The notes below the pieces were generated by a model. That model was given only the letters and a program-made list of their open reading frames with translations. It did no database searches and was not told the origin of the DNA. A program made the translations under genes and the position numbers. Positions 1 through 7,724 of a stretch of 64,000 nucleotides of DNA are shown piece after piece; position 1 is the stretch's first letter, and the number at the start of each line of letters is the position of its first letter. Location: positions 1-64,000 of the forward strand of contig JAZQSV010000054.1 in NCBI GenBank assembly GCA_045630265.1. The letters are read 5' to 3'. Origin of the DNA: UMGS1279 sp045630265. Its GTDB lineage: Bacteria; Bacillota; Clostridia; Oscillospirales; Acutalibacteraceae.

Positions 1-62
1 GGGTTCGAACCTGCGGCATCGACATCCCAAATGTCGCGCGCTACCAACTGCGCCACACCCCG
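1..62 (-). tRNA. tRNA-Pro (anticodon UGG), 3' end cut by window edge
   Basis: Read on the minus strand from 62, the sequence gives a proline-type 5' end, a D arm, an anticodon stem CGACA/TGTCG around loop TTTGGGA (anticodon TGG), and a T loop GGTTCGAACCC reaching position 1. About 14 nt of the T arm and acceptor lie off the left edge. A -35/-10 pair sits just upstream at 72-100. The first 38 nt are repeated at 216-253 in a broken copy. Confidence 0.9.
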
Positions 63-71
63 ATATATTAA

Positions 72-100
72 ATTGTATCAAAGAAAACTTGAAAAATCAA
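72..100 (-). promoter_or_regulatory. Promoter for tRNA-Pro
   Basis: On the minus strand, TTGATT (100-95) and TACAAT (77-72) are separated by exactly 17 bp, and the -10 ends 9 nt before the tRNA 5' end. The promoter lies inside the segment between the intact tRNA and the duplicated 5' half. The inverted repeat CTTGA/TCAAG (88-101) overlaps the -35. Confidence 0.65.
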
Positions 101-102
101 GT

Positions 103-192
103 TCCACAGTTGTGGTCAAATATAGGGTCAAAACCTAAAAAACGAGAATTGAAAACCTCAAAAACCCAGTGTTTATGCGGGTTTTCAAGCAT
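103..192. repeat. Short inverted and direct repeats in the inter-tRNA segment
   Basis: This segment holds CCACA/TGTGG (about 103-114), two close direct copies of GGTCAAA (about 113-131) and a 9-bp inverted repeat TTGAAAACC/GGTTTTCAA spanning about 151-191. Small clustered repeats beside a duplicated tRNA segment resemble integrase arm-type sites at the end of an integrative element. That reading is inference; no integrase gene is visible in the window. Confidence 0.35.
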
Positions 193-215
193 AGGGGGTT
201 GAACCGTTCTCTTAG

Positions 216-253
216 TCCCAAATGTCGCGCGCTACCAACTGCGCCACACCCCG
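216..253 (-). pseudogene. Truncated tRNA-Pro 5' half (38-nt duplicate)
   Basis: Positions 253 to 216 on the minus strand are identical to the first 38 nt of tRNA-Pro at 62 to 25. Identity stops in the anticodon loop; the sequence then reads CTAAGAGAACGGTTCAACCC, which cannot form the anticodon stem. Upstream it has its own near-consensus promoter (342-370). It may be the original 5' half separated from its 3' half by an insertion that brought a second 5' half. Confidence 0.75.
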
Positions 254-341
254 AAATTCATGTTTTTTGGTTTGGCCTTTTTTGGGGAAGGGCGGATGCC
301 CATTTCCTACTTTAAGTCCAAACTTTTTTAGAACATTTAAC

Positions 342-370
342 ATTATAACCTATTAAATTTACGTTGTCAA
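342..370 (-). promoter_or_regulatory. Near-consensus promoter facing the truncated tRNA-Pro
   Basis: On the minus strand TTGACA (370-365), a 17-bp spacer and TATAAT (347-342) form a consensus SigA-type promoter. Transcription would start near 335 and run into the truncated tRNA at 253. It is a plausible native tRNA-Pro promoter. No gene is visible in the remainder of 254-420. Confidence 0.7.
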
Positions 371-420
371 CCGCCAACTTTAAAAAGGACGGGAAATTAT
401 GTTAAAATTTTGTAACCATC

Positions 421-449
421 TTGCCAAAAACTGCCGAATATGATATACT
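421..449 (+). promoter_or_regulatory. Promoter of the cytidylate-kinase-like gene
   Basis: TTGCCA (421-426) and TATACT (444-449) are 17 bp apart. The predicted start near 456 leaves a leader of about 85 nt before the ATG at 541. Confidence 0.55.
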
Positions 450-540
450 ATATATGGTGAAAGTGTTTTGGTTTAACCGGCCGGCTTTTATGATAATTTT
501 AGTGGTTAGGGTAGAGTGGTATGCCCGAAGGAGAGGTTAT

Positions 541-1152
541 ATGGACAAGAAGGTTATAACTATAGGCCGTCAGTTTGGTAGCGGAGGCAGGGCCATTGGC
601 AAAATGGTTGCAGAGCGCCTGGGCATTCCTTTTTATGACAAGGAAATTATAAGGGAAATTGCTAAGGAAAGCGGTTACAGTCACGCTATTATAAACGAGT
701 ATGATGAAAAACCTACCAACAGTTTTTTATATTCACTTTCTCTTGGCGCATATAATCACGGTCCTATTGTTGCGGGTATGCACGATATGCCTATTAGCGA
801 TAAGATTTTTATTCTTCAAAGCAACATTATTAAAGACCTTGCCGAGCAAGGCCCTTGTGTTATTATTGGACGCTGCGCTGAAAGTGTTTTGCGTGACAAG
901 ACTGAATTTTTAAGCGTTTTTGTTCATGCGAGCGATGACTATAGGGCAAAGCGAGTTGCAGAGTATGAGAATATTTCCAAGTCTGCTGCGGCTGAGCTTG
1001 TTCGCAAGACCGATAAAAAGCGCGCCAATTACCATAACTATTATTCTGATCTTCGCTGGGGCGATGCAACGGCCTATGACCTTTGCGTAAACGGCGAACT
1101 GGGCATTGAAAATGCCGTGGAACTGATTATGAAGGCCGCCGAAATGAAATAG
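541..1152 (+). CDS. Cytidylate kinase-like family protein
   Basis: A 203-aa P-loop nucleotide kinase resembling the cytidylate kinase-like family of Firmicutes. The N-terminus carries the glycine-rich loop GRQFGSGGRAIG (residues 9-20), and an IGR motif at 109-111 corresponds to the family's second conserved block. The family is expected to phosphorylate (d)CMP-like substrates in the cytosol, but members differ from classical Cmk and the substrate is uncertain. The frame stays open upstream to 421; the ATG at 541 is chosen because AGGAGAGG lies 5-12 nt before it and family similarity starts there. It is followed by yunB without a clear terminator. Confidence 0.8.
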   Translation: MDKKVITIGRQFGSGGRAIGKMVAERLGIPFYDKEIIREIAKESGYSHAIINEYDEKPTNSFLYSLSLGAYNHGPIVAGMHDMPISDKIFILQSNIIKDLAEQGPCVIIGRCAESVLRDKTEFLSVFVHASDDYRAKRVAEYENISKSAAAELVRKTDKKRANYHNYYSDLRWGDATAYDLCVNGELGIENAVELIMKAAEMK

Positions 1153-1248
1153 ATTTTTAGCGTCCTTAGGTGCCTTTTAACCATAATACATTTTATGCAC
1201 CCTTTTTCGTATATTCCGTAAAATATAATACGAAGGTGGGTGCATATT

Positions 1249-1959
1249 TTGAAATATTGTGTTACGGCAGATTTTTTAAAAAAGAAAAAACGCAAAAGGG
1301 CAATAAGAATCCTTGCAGTTTGTCTTATACTTGCCCTTATTTGCGTATTTTTGCTTGACCTTATTTTCAGAGAAACAATAAAGGGCTACCCTTTATCGGT
1401 GGCGTCGGCTACCATTCAAAAAATGATGGATGATGCAATGTCCGACGTTTTAAGTGATGCCGCCACGCCAAATATGTCAGAAATCGATAGGGTGGTGTAT
1501 GACGAAAACGAAACGGTTGTGTCTATAGAGGTGGATACTCATTCGCTCAACAAAGTAAAGACGGATTTTGTCCGTCGCGCCAATGAGCGTTTTTTCGAAA
1601 ACGGTGATTTTTTTATTATCAAGGTTCCGCTTGGTACACTTTTTGAAAATGAGTTTCTAATGGGGCGTGGCCCAAAAATTCCCTTTAGGTTACAACCAAG
1701 CGCCAATTTCGTAACCGCCTTTAAAAGTGATTTTACGGCGGCGGGAATAAATAACACCTTACATACAGTCAGCTTAGAGGTTTCTACCGACATATTTTTG
1801 CTAACCCCTTGGGATAAGAAAACAAGTAGGGTAAAAACTAATTACATACTTTCGCAAACCCTGATTGCGGGCAAGGTGCCCGATGCTTATACAAACGTAG
1901 AAAATGCAGGAGACGAACTGACAAACGATTTGTTTGACCATAAAGCAGATTCGGAATAA
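1249..1959 (+). CDS. yunB: Sporulation protein YunB
   Basis: A 236-aa protein with a basic cytosolic N-terminus (KKKKRKR, residues 11-17), one membrane segment (about 18-40) and an extracytoplasmic domain. Size and layout match YunB, a SigE-regulon protein needed for proper spore formation in Bacillus subtilis whose biochemical role is unknown. I chose TTG at 1249 because AAGGTGGG (1233-1240) stands 8 nt upstream; the alternative GTG at 1240 overlaps that ribosome site. ligA follows 12 nt after the stop, also with a TTG start. Confidence 0.8.
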   Translation: MKYCVTADFLKKKKRKRAIRILAVCLILALICVFLLDLIFRETIKGYPLSVASATIQKMMDDAMSDVLSDAATPNMSEIDRVVYDENETVVSIEVDTHSLNKVKTDFVRRANERFFENGDFFIIKVPLGTLFENEFLMGRGPKIPFRLQPSANFVTAFKSDFTAAGINNTLHTVSLEVSTDIFLLTPWDKKTSRVKTNYILSQTLIAGKVPDAYTNVENAGDELTNDLFDHKADSE

Positions 1960-1971
1960 AGGACTGATTTT

Positions 1972-3948
1972 TTGGAAAATTTGGAGATTAAAAACAGAAT
2001 AGAAAAGCTAACTGCGGAGCTTAAATATCATAGCGCAAGGTATTATAACGATGATAGCCCCGAAATTTCCGACTTTGAGTATGATATGCTTCAGCGTGAA
2101 CTAAAGAGCTTGGAGGAGCAGTATCCTCAGTACGCTTTACCCGATTCTCCCACCCAAAAGGTTGGGGGAGTGGCGGACCGAATTTTTTCTCCCGTAGAGC
2201 ATACGGTTAAGATGGAAAGCTTGCAGGATGCCTTCAGCTTTGATGAGCTTCGTGCATTTGAAGAACGAATAGTAGCTCTTGCCAAACCTATTTTCTCGGT
2301 TGAACCGAAGATAGACGGTCTTTCAGTTTCGCTTGAGTATAAAAACGGCAGGTTCTTTCGTGGCTCCACAAGGGGCGACGGCATTGTAGGTGAGGACGTA
2401 ACAGCCAACCTTTTAACCATTTCCGACATCCCCAAAACTATTGATTTTTTGGGCGAGCTTGAGGTTAGGGGTGAGGTGTATATGTCCCACGAAATGTTTA
2501 ATGCCTTGGTAAAAAGGCAGGAAAACGAAGGACTACAGCCCGCCAAAAACCCAAGGAATGCGGCGGCCGGCTCACTAAGGCAAAAGGATAGCAACATTAC
2601 CGCCGAAAGAAAGCTATCTATATTTGTTTTTAACGTACAAAGAATAGAGGGTAAGGAACTTTATTCTCATATAGAGTCTTTGGAATTTTTAAAATCACTT
2701 GGCTTTTCGGTGCTACCGTTTTACAGTAGGGCAGAGGGCATTGAAGAGGCAATTTCCTTTATTCAAAACATAGGTGAAAATCGCGGAAATTTAGAGTTCG
2801 ATATTGACGGCGCAGTAATAAAACTGGATAATATACCCGAAAGAGCCGAGTTTGGCAGTACCTCTAAATTTCCCAAATGGGCAATTGCCTATAAATACCC
2901 ACCCGAGGAAAAGGAAACCGTTTTAGAAAAAATTGAAATTAACGTAGGACGTACAGGCGCGCTAACACCTACGGCACAGTTTGCACCTGTAACGCTCGCC
3001 GGGACAACGGTTAGCCGCGCGGTACTTCATAATGAAGATTTTATAGCTGAAAAGGATATAAGAATAGGTGATACCATTATAGTCCGTAAAGCGGGGGATA
3101 TAATCCCCGAGGTTATCGGTGTGTCAAAGCATGGGGAGAACAGCGAGCCCTTTAAAATGCCAACCGTTTGTCCTTCCTGCGGCGCTATGGTTTCCAGGGA
3201 AAAGGACGAGGCGGTTGTGAGATGTACTAATGCCGAATGTCCCGCCCAGCTTGCAAGGCATTTAATTCATTTTGCAAGCCGCGACGCTATGGATATTGAG
3301 GGACTTGGTCCCGCCGTGGTTGAACTTTTGCTTGAAAATTCGCTCATTAAACATTCCTACGACCTTTACACCTTGAAACTTGAAGAACTTTCGTCGCTTG
3401 AGCGAATGGGCCAAAAGTCGGCCGAAAACCTTTTGGCGGCAATAGACAAATCCAAAGATAACGATTTGTACCGTTTCATCTTTGGCCTTGGCATTCGCCA
3501 TATCGGTGTTAAGGCGGCAAAACTTGTGGCCGATACTATGCAGAATATGGACACAATTTCAGCGGCGTCAATCGAGGAATTTTCAGCTATTGACGGCTTT
3601 GGTGATATCATGGCCGAAAGCATATACGATTTTGTACATCTTCCTCAAACCAAAGAACTTTTGGAAAGGTTTAAGGAAATAGGGCTTAATATGTCCTCTA
3701 AAACCGTTATTACCGATACAAGGTTTAAGGGTAAAACCTTTGTTCTTACAGGCACACTGCCAACCTATAAGCGCAGTGAGGCGGCGGCAATTATTGAAAG
3801 CTTTGGCGGAAAAACCTCGTCATCCGTTTCAAAAAATACTGATTTTGTTTTGGCCGGGGAAGAGGCAGGCAGTAAGCTTGATAAAGCTAATGCTTTGGGC
3901 GTAAGGGTTATAAGCGAAACAGAATTTATAGAAATGATAAATAATTAA
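1972..3948 (+). CDS. ligA: NAD-dependent DNA ligase LigA
   Basis: A 658-aa full-length NAD+-dependent DNA ligase, which seals nicks during replication and repair. Visible parts in order: the N-terminal Ia region (YYNDDSPEISDFEYD), adenylation Lys113 in EPKIDG, an OB fold, a four-cysteine zinc finger (C400, C403, C418, C423), helix-hairpin-helix repeats, and a C-terminal BRCT domain (about 585-658) with TFVLTGTLP. The start is TTG, preceded by AAAGGAC. The stop is followed by a strong intrinsic terminator, so it is the last gene of the short yunB-ligA unit. Confidence 0.97.
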   Translation: MENLEIKNRIEKLTAELKYHSARYYNDDSPEISDFEYDMLQRELKSLEEQYPQYALPDSPTQKVGGVADRIFSPVEHTVKMESLQDAFSFDELRAFEERIVALAKPIFSVEPKIDGLSVSLEYKNGRFFRGSTRGDGIVGEDVTANLLTISDIPKTIDFLGELEVRGEVYMSHEMFNALVKRQENEGLQPAKNPRNAAAGSLRQKDSNITAERKLSIFVFNVQRIEGKELYSHIESLEFLKSLGFSVLPFYSRAEGIEEAISFIQNIGENRGNLEFDIDGAVIKLDNIPERAEFGSTSKFPKWAIAYKYPPEEKETVLEKIEINVGRTGALTPTAQFAPVTLAGTTVSRAVLHNEDFIAEKDIRIGDTIIVRKAGDIIPEVIGVSKHGENSEPFKMPTVCPSCGAMVSREKDEAVVRCTNAECPAQLARHLIHFASRDAMDIEGLGPAVVELLLENSLIKHSYDLYTLKLEELSSLERMGQKSAENLLAAIDKSKDNDLYRFIFGLGIRHIGVKAAKLVADTMQNMDTISAASIEEFSAIDGFGDIMAESIYDFVHLPQTKELLERFKEIGLNMSSKTVITDTRFKGKTFVLTGTLPTYKRSEAAAIIESFGGKTSSSVSKNTDFVLAGEEAGSKLDKANALGVRVISETEFIEMINN

Positions 3949-3952
3949 ATTT

Positions 3953-3997
3953 AGATGTCCTTCCTATATATTATTTAGGAAAGGGCATCTTTTTTTA
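3953..3997 (+). terminator. Intrinsic terminator after ligA
   Basis: AGATGTCCTTCCTA pairs with TAGGAAAGGGCATCT (one bulged base) and is followed by a run of seven T. Confidence 0.9.
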
Positions 3998-4100
3998 AGT
4001 TATATACTCTTTTTTTGTGAACTTTTTATGATTTTTGAGTATAATATATTAACAAATTAACAAAAAATGTAATTTTTTTCCATTTTTTTACTATATTGTA

Positions 4101-4129
4101 TTGCGAAATCAATTAAAGTTGTGTATAAT
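4101..4129 (+). promoter_or_regulatory. Promoter of the first solute-binding protein gene
   Basis: TTGCGA (4101-4106), a 17-bp spacer and TATAAT (4124-4129). Transcription would begin at about 4136, exactly where the structured leader begins. Another TATAAT at 4040-4045 lacks a well-spaced -35. Confidence 0.7.
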
Positions 4130-4135
4130 TGATAT

Positions 4136-4206
4136 GGGTAAGAAATTATCCCAATCTTAAACTTCTGGTAAATGCTAGTGCATGAGGTCAGTTGCCGGGG
4201 TTTAAA
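4136..4206 (+). ncRNA. Structured 5' leader RNA, copy 1 (unassigned motif)
   Basis: Three elements can be drawn by hand. First is a hairpin GGGTAA/TTATCCC (4136-4152). Second is an outer helix TTAAAC (4157-4162) with GTTTAA (4200-4205), enclosing GGTAA (4167-4171) with TTGCC (4192-4196). Third, inside that, is hairpin ATGC-TAGT-GCAT (4172-4183) followed by GGTCAG. The same architecture, with different paired bases but the same GGTCAG-TTGCC core, precedes the paralogous gene at 6109. No match to a riboswitch class I know. It probably regulates the binding-protein gene 46 nt downstream. Confidence 0.5.
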
Positions 4207-4252
4207 TGTGATTGTATGTTTTTTGTTAAAATGAATACGAGGTGATTTGTTT

Positions 4253-5770
4253 ATGCAAACAATTTTTACAAAACGTTTACTTACCATTATTGCACTTTGC
4301 CTTGCTATTGTTATGTCTTTTTCCGCTTGTAACGGTGATAAAAAAGGTGATACCACAAGCAAAGCGGATGATACCGTAAACACCGATACAGAACAAAAAG
4401 AAGACAATGGCGAAAATACGGCTGATGCTGACCAGAATACTGAAGGCACCGATTCTAAGCAAGAATCAACCGGTAGTAAAACTCAAAGCGGCTCTAAGAA
4501 TCCTACAAGCACAAACGGCAAGTACACTTGGGGCTCTTCGGATCCTGACGAAATACTCAAAACTATTCCTGACTCTGTAAAGCAAAAGGAACTACACATT
4601 CTTATGTGGCGTTCTTACACAGACTCTGAGCAAAAGCAGATTGATGATTTCCAGGCAAAAACCGGTATGAAGATCAGAACAACCTATACCACTGAGTATG
4701 AGATGTCTACTAAGCTCATCGCTCTTATTTCGGATAAGGATTCTCCTGACGTTGTTCACACCACTTCAATGGAATATCCCTCTCGTGCTACCAAGGCAAT
4801 GCAGCTTCTCGACCCCAAGATTTTCCGCTTGGATGATGAATGCTGGAGTAGGAGTGATATGGAACCCTTTAGGGTTAAGAGTAAGTATTATACTGTAGCT
4901 ATGACCGGTACCTGGAACGTAGATGACTGTAACTACGTTACCATATATAATAAGAGCATTCTAAAGGAAGCCGGTGTTACCACACTTCCTTACGAGCTTT
5001 ATAAAGCAGGTAACTGGAACTGGGCAGAACAGCAGAAGATGATGGAAAAGGTTAAGGCCTCCGGCAAAACCGGTATGACCATTCAGTGCGCCGACCTTAA
5101 TATGCTTTCCGCAGGTGTTGATTTTGCAAAGTATGATGCTGATAAGGCACAGTTTGTAAGTCTTCTTGACGATCCTAAGGTTCGTCCTCAAATCGAAAAT
5201 GCTTGGAAGGCCTTGCAGGAAGCTACTAACAAAGAGCTTATTACAACCTTCTTTGATATTTATGGCTTCAGAATGGGTAAATACGGCTTTATGGATATTA
5301 TTACCTTCACCCTTTATAACCAAGGTGGCCACCACGATGGTATTGAGGGCGGTATTGATAATATCGAGGCAGTTCCTCTTGCAGGTCCTACACAGTCCAC
5401 CGCTTACGTTCCCCTTCGTGCGAAGGCTTGGGGCGTTGCAAAGGGTGCTAAAAACGTAGAGGGCGCAGCTTACTTCATCCGTTATTATCTTGACCCCAAA
5501 ACCTTTGATATGTCTTCTACATTCCACCACAAACAGTTTGAAGAAGTTTTCAATATCGTTACAAAGAGTGATAAGAAGATTACTCTTGTAGGTCTTGGCG
5601 TTACCGACTACTCTAACGGTACTGGTACCTATAACAAGATTTGTAATGAACTTGCTTCTGCTACCGTTGGTCAGGCACCTACCATTATCAATAAGAATAA
5701 GGGTAAGATAGAGAACTCTCTAAAACGTGCTAACTCCGCAGTTGAGAGAATAGCAAGTAAAATTAAATAA
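4253..5770 (+). CDS. Extracellular solute-binding lipoprotein (paralog 1)
   Basis: A 505-aa lipoprotein resembling family 1 ABC solute-binding proteins. The signal peptide ends in lipobox FSAC with Cys26 as lipidation site; an Asp/Thr/Asn-rich linker of about 70 residues follows, then a periplasmic-binding-protein-like fold (LHILMWRSYTDSEQKQIDDF, ALISDKDSPDVV). ATG at 4253 is preferred over TTG at 4247 because GAGGTGA (4239-4245) is 7 nt upstream. Codon use is strongly biased, suggesting high expression. It has its own promoter, leader and terminator, and no permease or ATPase gene is adjacent, so substrate and transport partner are unknown. It is highly similar to the next gene over most of its length. 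Confidence 0.85.
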   Translation: MQTIFTKRLLTIIALCLAIVMSFSACNGDKKGDTTSKADDTVNTDTEQKEDNGENTADADQNTEGTDSKQESTGSKTQSGSKNPTSTNGKYTWGSSDPDEILKTIPDSVKQKELHILMWRSYTDSEQKQIDDFQAKTGMKIRTTYTTEYEMSTKLIALISDKDSPDVVHTTSMEYPSRATKAMQLLDPKIFRLDDECWSRSDMEPFRVKSKYYTVAMTGTWNVDDCNYVTIYNKSILKEAGVTTLPYELYKAGNWNWAEQQKMMEKVKASGKTGMTIQCADLNMLSAGVDFAKYDADKAQFVSLLDDPKVRPQIENAWKALQEATNKELITTFFDIYGFRMGKYGFMDIITFTLYNQGGHHDGIEGGIDNIEAVPLAGPTQSTAYVPLRAKAWGVAKGAKNVEGAAYFIRYYLDPKTFDMSSTFHHKQFEEVFNIVTKSDKKITLVGLGVTDYSNGTGTYNKICNELASATVGQAPTIINKNKGKIENSLKRANSAVERIASKIK

Positions 5771-5797
5771 TGTAATATACAGTATGTTATATGTAGG

Positions 5798-5826
5798 GTC
5801 GTCCCGCTTTTGCGGGGCGGCTTTTT
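5798..5826 (+). terminator. Intrinsic terminator after solute-binding protein 1
   Basis: A ten-pair GC-rich stem GTCGTCCCGC/GCGGGGCGGC with loop TTTT, followed by TTTTT. Confidence 0.92.
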
Positions 5827-5911
5827 ATTTTAACCAAAATTTCCCTTTTGTTTTGCTAATGTCGAATTTCGTCGCATTTGTAAAAAAAATGTTAAAAAAG
5901 ATAAAATTTTG

Positions 5912-5940
5912 TTGCTTTTATGGTTTTCTTGTTGTATAAT
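5912..5940 (+). promoter_or_regulatory. Promoter of the second solute-binding protein gene
   Basis: TTGCTT (5912-5917), 17-bp spacer, TATAAT (5935-5940). The predicted start at about 5947 again coincides with the first leader hairpin. Confidence 0.7.
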
Positions 5941-5946
5941 TACGAA

Positions 5947-6037
5947 TGAGATAGAATGTAATCTCTAATACAGTCGTTTGGCAAGGTGCATTAGCGTCGG
6001 GTCAGTTGCCCTTAAAGGTAAACCCCTTTAAACTGTA
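5947..6037 (+). ncRNA. Structured 5' leader RNA, copy 2 (unassigned motif)
   Basis: The order of elements matches the leader at 4136. There is a first hairpin GAGAT/ATCTC (5948-5965), then outer helix ACAGT (5970-5974) with ACTGT (6032-6036), inner helix GGCAA (5980-5984) with TTGCC (6006-6010), hairpin GGTGC-ATTA-GCGTC (5985-5998) and then GGGTCAG. An additional hairpin TTAAAGG/CCTTTAA (6012-6031) is specific to this copy. Changes relative to copy 1 fall mostly in paired positions and keep pairing (GGTAA to GGCAA opposite TTGCC; TTAAAC/GTTTAA to ACAGT/ACTGT), which argues for a selected RNA structure. Confidence 0.5.
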
Positions 6038-6108
6038 TAAATGTAAATGCTTTGTGTTTACATATTTTGATTATTAAATATTTTTCAAAAAATATGAGGT
6101 GACCAAAA

Positions 6109-7581
6109 ATGAAAAAGTTTGTTTCCCTAATTGCACTTATGCTTGCAGTTGTTATGGTTTTCTCTGCTTGTGGCGAGAAAAAGGGTGGCACCAATACTCC
6201 TGATGACACTAACAGTGTAGCAGGCGATGCTAATACCGACAATACCGATAACACTGATAACGGCGGAAATGAGGGTAACACCGATAATACCGGTGATACC
6301 GCTTCTAAAAAACCCTCCAGCTCTAAGGGCTCCACAAAGTGGGAGTCTAATAATATTAACGACATTATCGCTAATATTCCTGATTCTGTAAAGAAAAAGG
6401 AACTCCACATTCTTATGTGGCGTGATTACACCACTTCTGAGAAAAAGCAGATTGAAGACTTCCAGGCTAAGACCGGTATCAAGGTTAGAACAACTCTTAC
6501 CACTGAGTATGAGTATTCTACTAAGCTTATAGCTCTTATTTCAGATAAGGATTCTCCCGATGTTGTAACTCTTTCTTCAATGGAATATCCTGCACGTGCT
6601 ACCAAGGCAATGCAGCTTCTTGATGAGAAGACTTTCCGTTTAGAAGATGAATGCTGGAATAAGACCTATATGGATGACTTCAGGGTTAAGAGTAAGTACT
6701 ATTCCGTAGCTATGACAGGTACTTGGTCTGTAGAAGACTGTAACTACCTTTCTATCTATAACAAGAATATACTTTCCGCTGCAGGTGTTACCACCATGCC
6801 TTATGACCTTTATAAGGCAGGTAACTGGAACTGGGCTGAACAGCAGAAGATTATGGAAAAGGTTAAGGCATCGGGCAAAACCGGTATGACCATTCAGTGC
6901 CCCGACCTTTATATGCTTTCCGCAGGTGTTGACTTTGCTGACTACAATCCTGATACTGCAAAGTTCGTAAGCCTTCTTGACGACGCTAAGGTTCGTCCTC
7001 AAATTGAGAACTCTTGGAAAGCTTTACAGGAAGCTACTAATAAAGAGCTTATTACAACTCTTTTTGATATCTCCGGTTTCAGACAGGGTAAATACGGCTT
7101 CATGTCCATCATCTGCTTCACCCTTTATAATCAGGGTGGACACCTTGACGGTGTAGACGGCGGCGTTTCAGCTATTGAGGCAGTTCCTCTTGCAGGTCCT
7201 ACTCAGGCAACAGCCTACGTTCCTGTTCGTGCAAAGACTTGGGGTGTTGCTAAGGGTGCAGATAACGTAGAGGGTGCTGCTTACTTCCTCCGTTACTATC
7301 TTGACCCCGCAACTGTTGATATGGATTCTACCTTCTGGCACGGCCAGTTCAAGGAAGTATTCAATATTATCACTAAGAGCAATAAGAAGATTACACTTGT
7401 TGGCTCCGGTGTTGTCGACTACTCTAATGGTATCGGCACCTATAACTCTATTTGTTCTGAACTTGCTGCTGGTACTGTAGGTCAGGCACCTACAATTATC
7501 AACAAGCATAAGGGCAAGATTAATACTTCTTTAACACGTGCTAACTCTGCCGTTGAAAGAATAGCAAGCAAAATTAAATAA
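6109..7581 (+). CDS. Extracellular solute-binding lipoprotein (paralog 2)
   Basis: A 490-aa lipoprotein and close paralog of the protein at 4253-5770. The two proteins can be aligned along nearly their whole length after the linker, and long blocks are identical (for example AGNWNWAEQQK and VEKVKASGKTGMTIQC-like segments). Lipobox FSAC with Cys21; low-complexity Asn/Asp/Thr linker; then the binding fold. ATG at 6109 follows GAGGTGACC. The gene stands alone between its own promoter/leader and a terminator, with no ABC permease nearby. It probably captures a carbohydrate or oligomer for a transporter encoded elsewhere (inference). The linker and several binding-fold positions differ between copies, so ligand specificity could have diverged. 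Confidence 0.85.
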   Translation: MKKFVSLIALMLAVVMVFSACGEKKGGTNTPDDTNSVAGDANTDNTDNTDNGGNEGNTDNTGDTASKKPSSSKGSTKWESNNINDIIANIPDSVKKKELHILMWRDYTTSEKKQIEDFQAKTGIKVRTTLTTEYEYSTKLIALISDKDSPDVVTLSSMEYPARATKAMQLLDEKTFRLEDECWNKTYMDDFRVKSKYYSVAMTGTWSVEDCNYLSIYNKNILSAAGVTTMPYDLYKAGNWNWAEQQKIMEKVKASGKTGMTIQCPDLYMLSAGVDFADYNPDTAKFVSLLDDAKVRPQIENSWKALQEATNKELITTLFDISGFRQGKYGFMSIICFTLYNQGGHLDGVDGGVSAIEAVPLAGPTQATAYVPVRAKTWGVAKGADNVEGAAYFLRYYLDPATVDMDSTFWHGQFKEVFNIITKSNKKITLVGSGVVDYSNGIGTYNSICSELAAGTVGQAPTIINKHKGKINTSLTRANSAVERIASKIK

Positions 7582-7595
7582 CTAATTAGTTTTTG

Positions 7596-7629
7596 GGTAA
7601 CCTTGCAGTAATGCAGGGTTACCTTTTTT
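7596..7629 (+). terminator. Intrinsic terminator after solute-binding protein 2
   Basis: A perfect 12-bp stem GGTAACCTTGCA/TGCAGGGTTACC (one G-T pair), loop GTAA, then TTTTTT. Confidence 0.93.
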
Positions 7630-7664
7630 GTTTTAAAAAACCTTAAAAACTTGAGTTTTACCCC

Positions 7665-7693
7665 TTGTCCGCGGTAGCTAAATGTGTTATTAT
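7665..7693 (+). promoter_or_regulatory. Promoter of the PRPP synthetase gene
   Basis: TTGTCC (7665-7670), 17-bp spacer, TATTAT (7688-7693), about 30 nt before the chosen start codon. Confidence 0.55.
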
Positions 7694-7724
7694 ATATGTA
7701 TAGTCTTTGTGGAGGTTGATGCTA

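Noticed and set aside
421..540. N-terminal extension of the cytidylate-kinase-like gene
   Set aside because: The extension would begin with the promoter itself and has no family similarity; the ATG at 541 has a strong ribosome site.
4136..4206. Cyclic-di-GMP (GEMM) or other known riboswitch in the binding-protein leaders
   Set aside because: The end of the motif (CAGTTGCCG) faintly resembles GEMM, but the conserved GCAAAG-type core and the two-arm layout are missing and the element is too short.
4961..5530. Open frame of 189 aa on the minus strand inside the first solute-binding protein gene
   Set aside because: It lies fully antisense to a well-supported lipoprotein gene, has no ribosome site, and a comparable shadow frame appears at the same place in the paralog because of shared codon bias.
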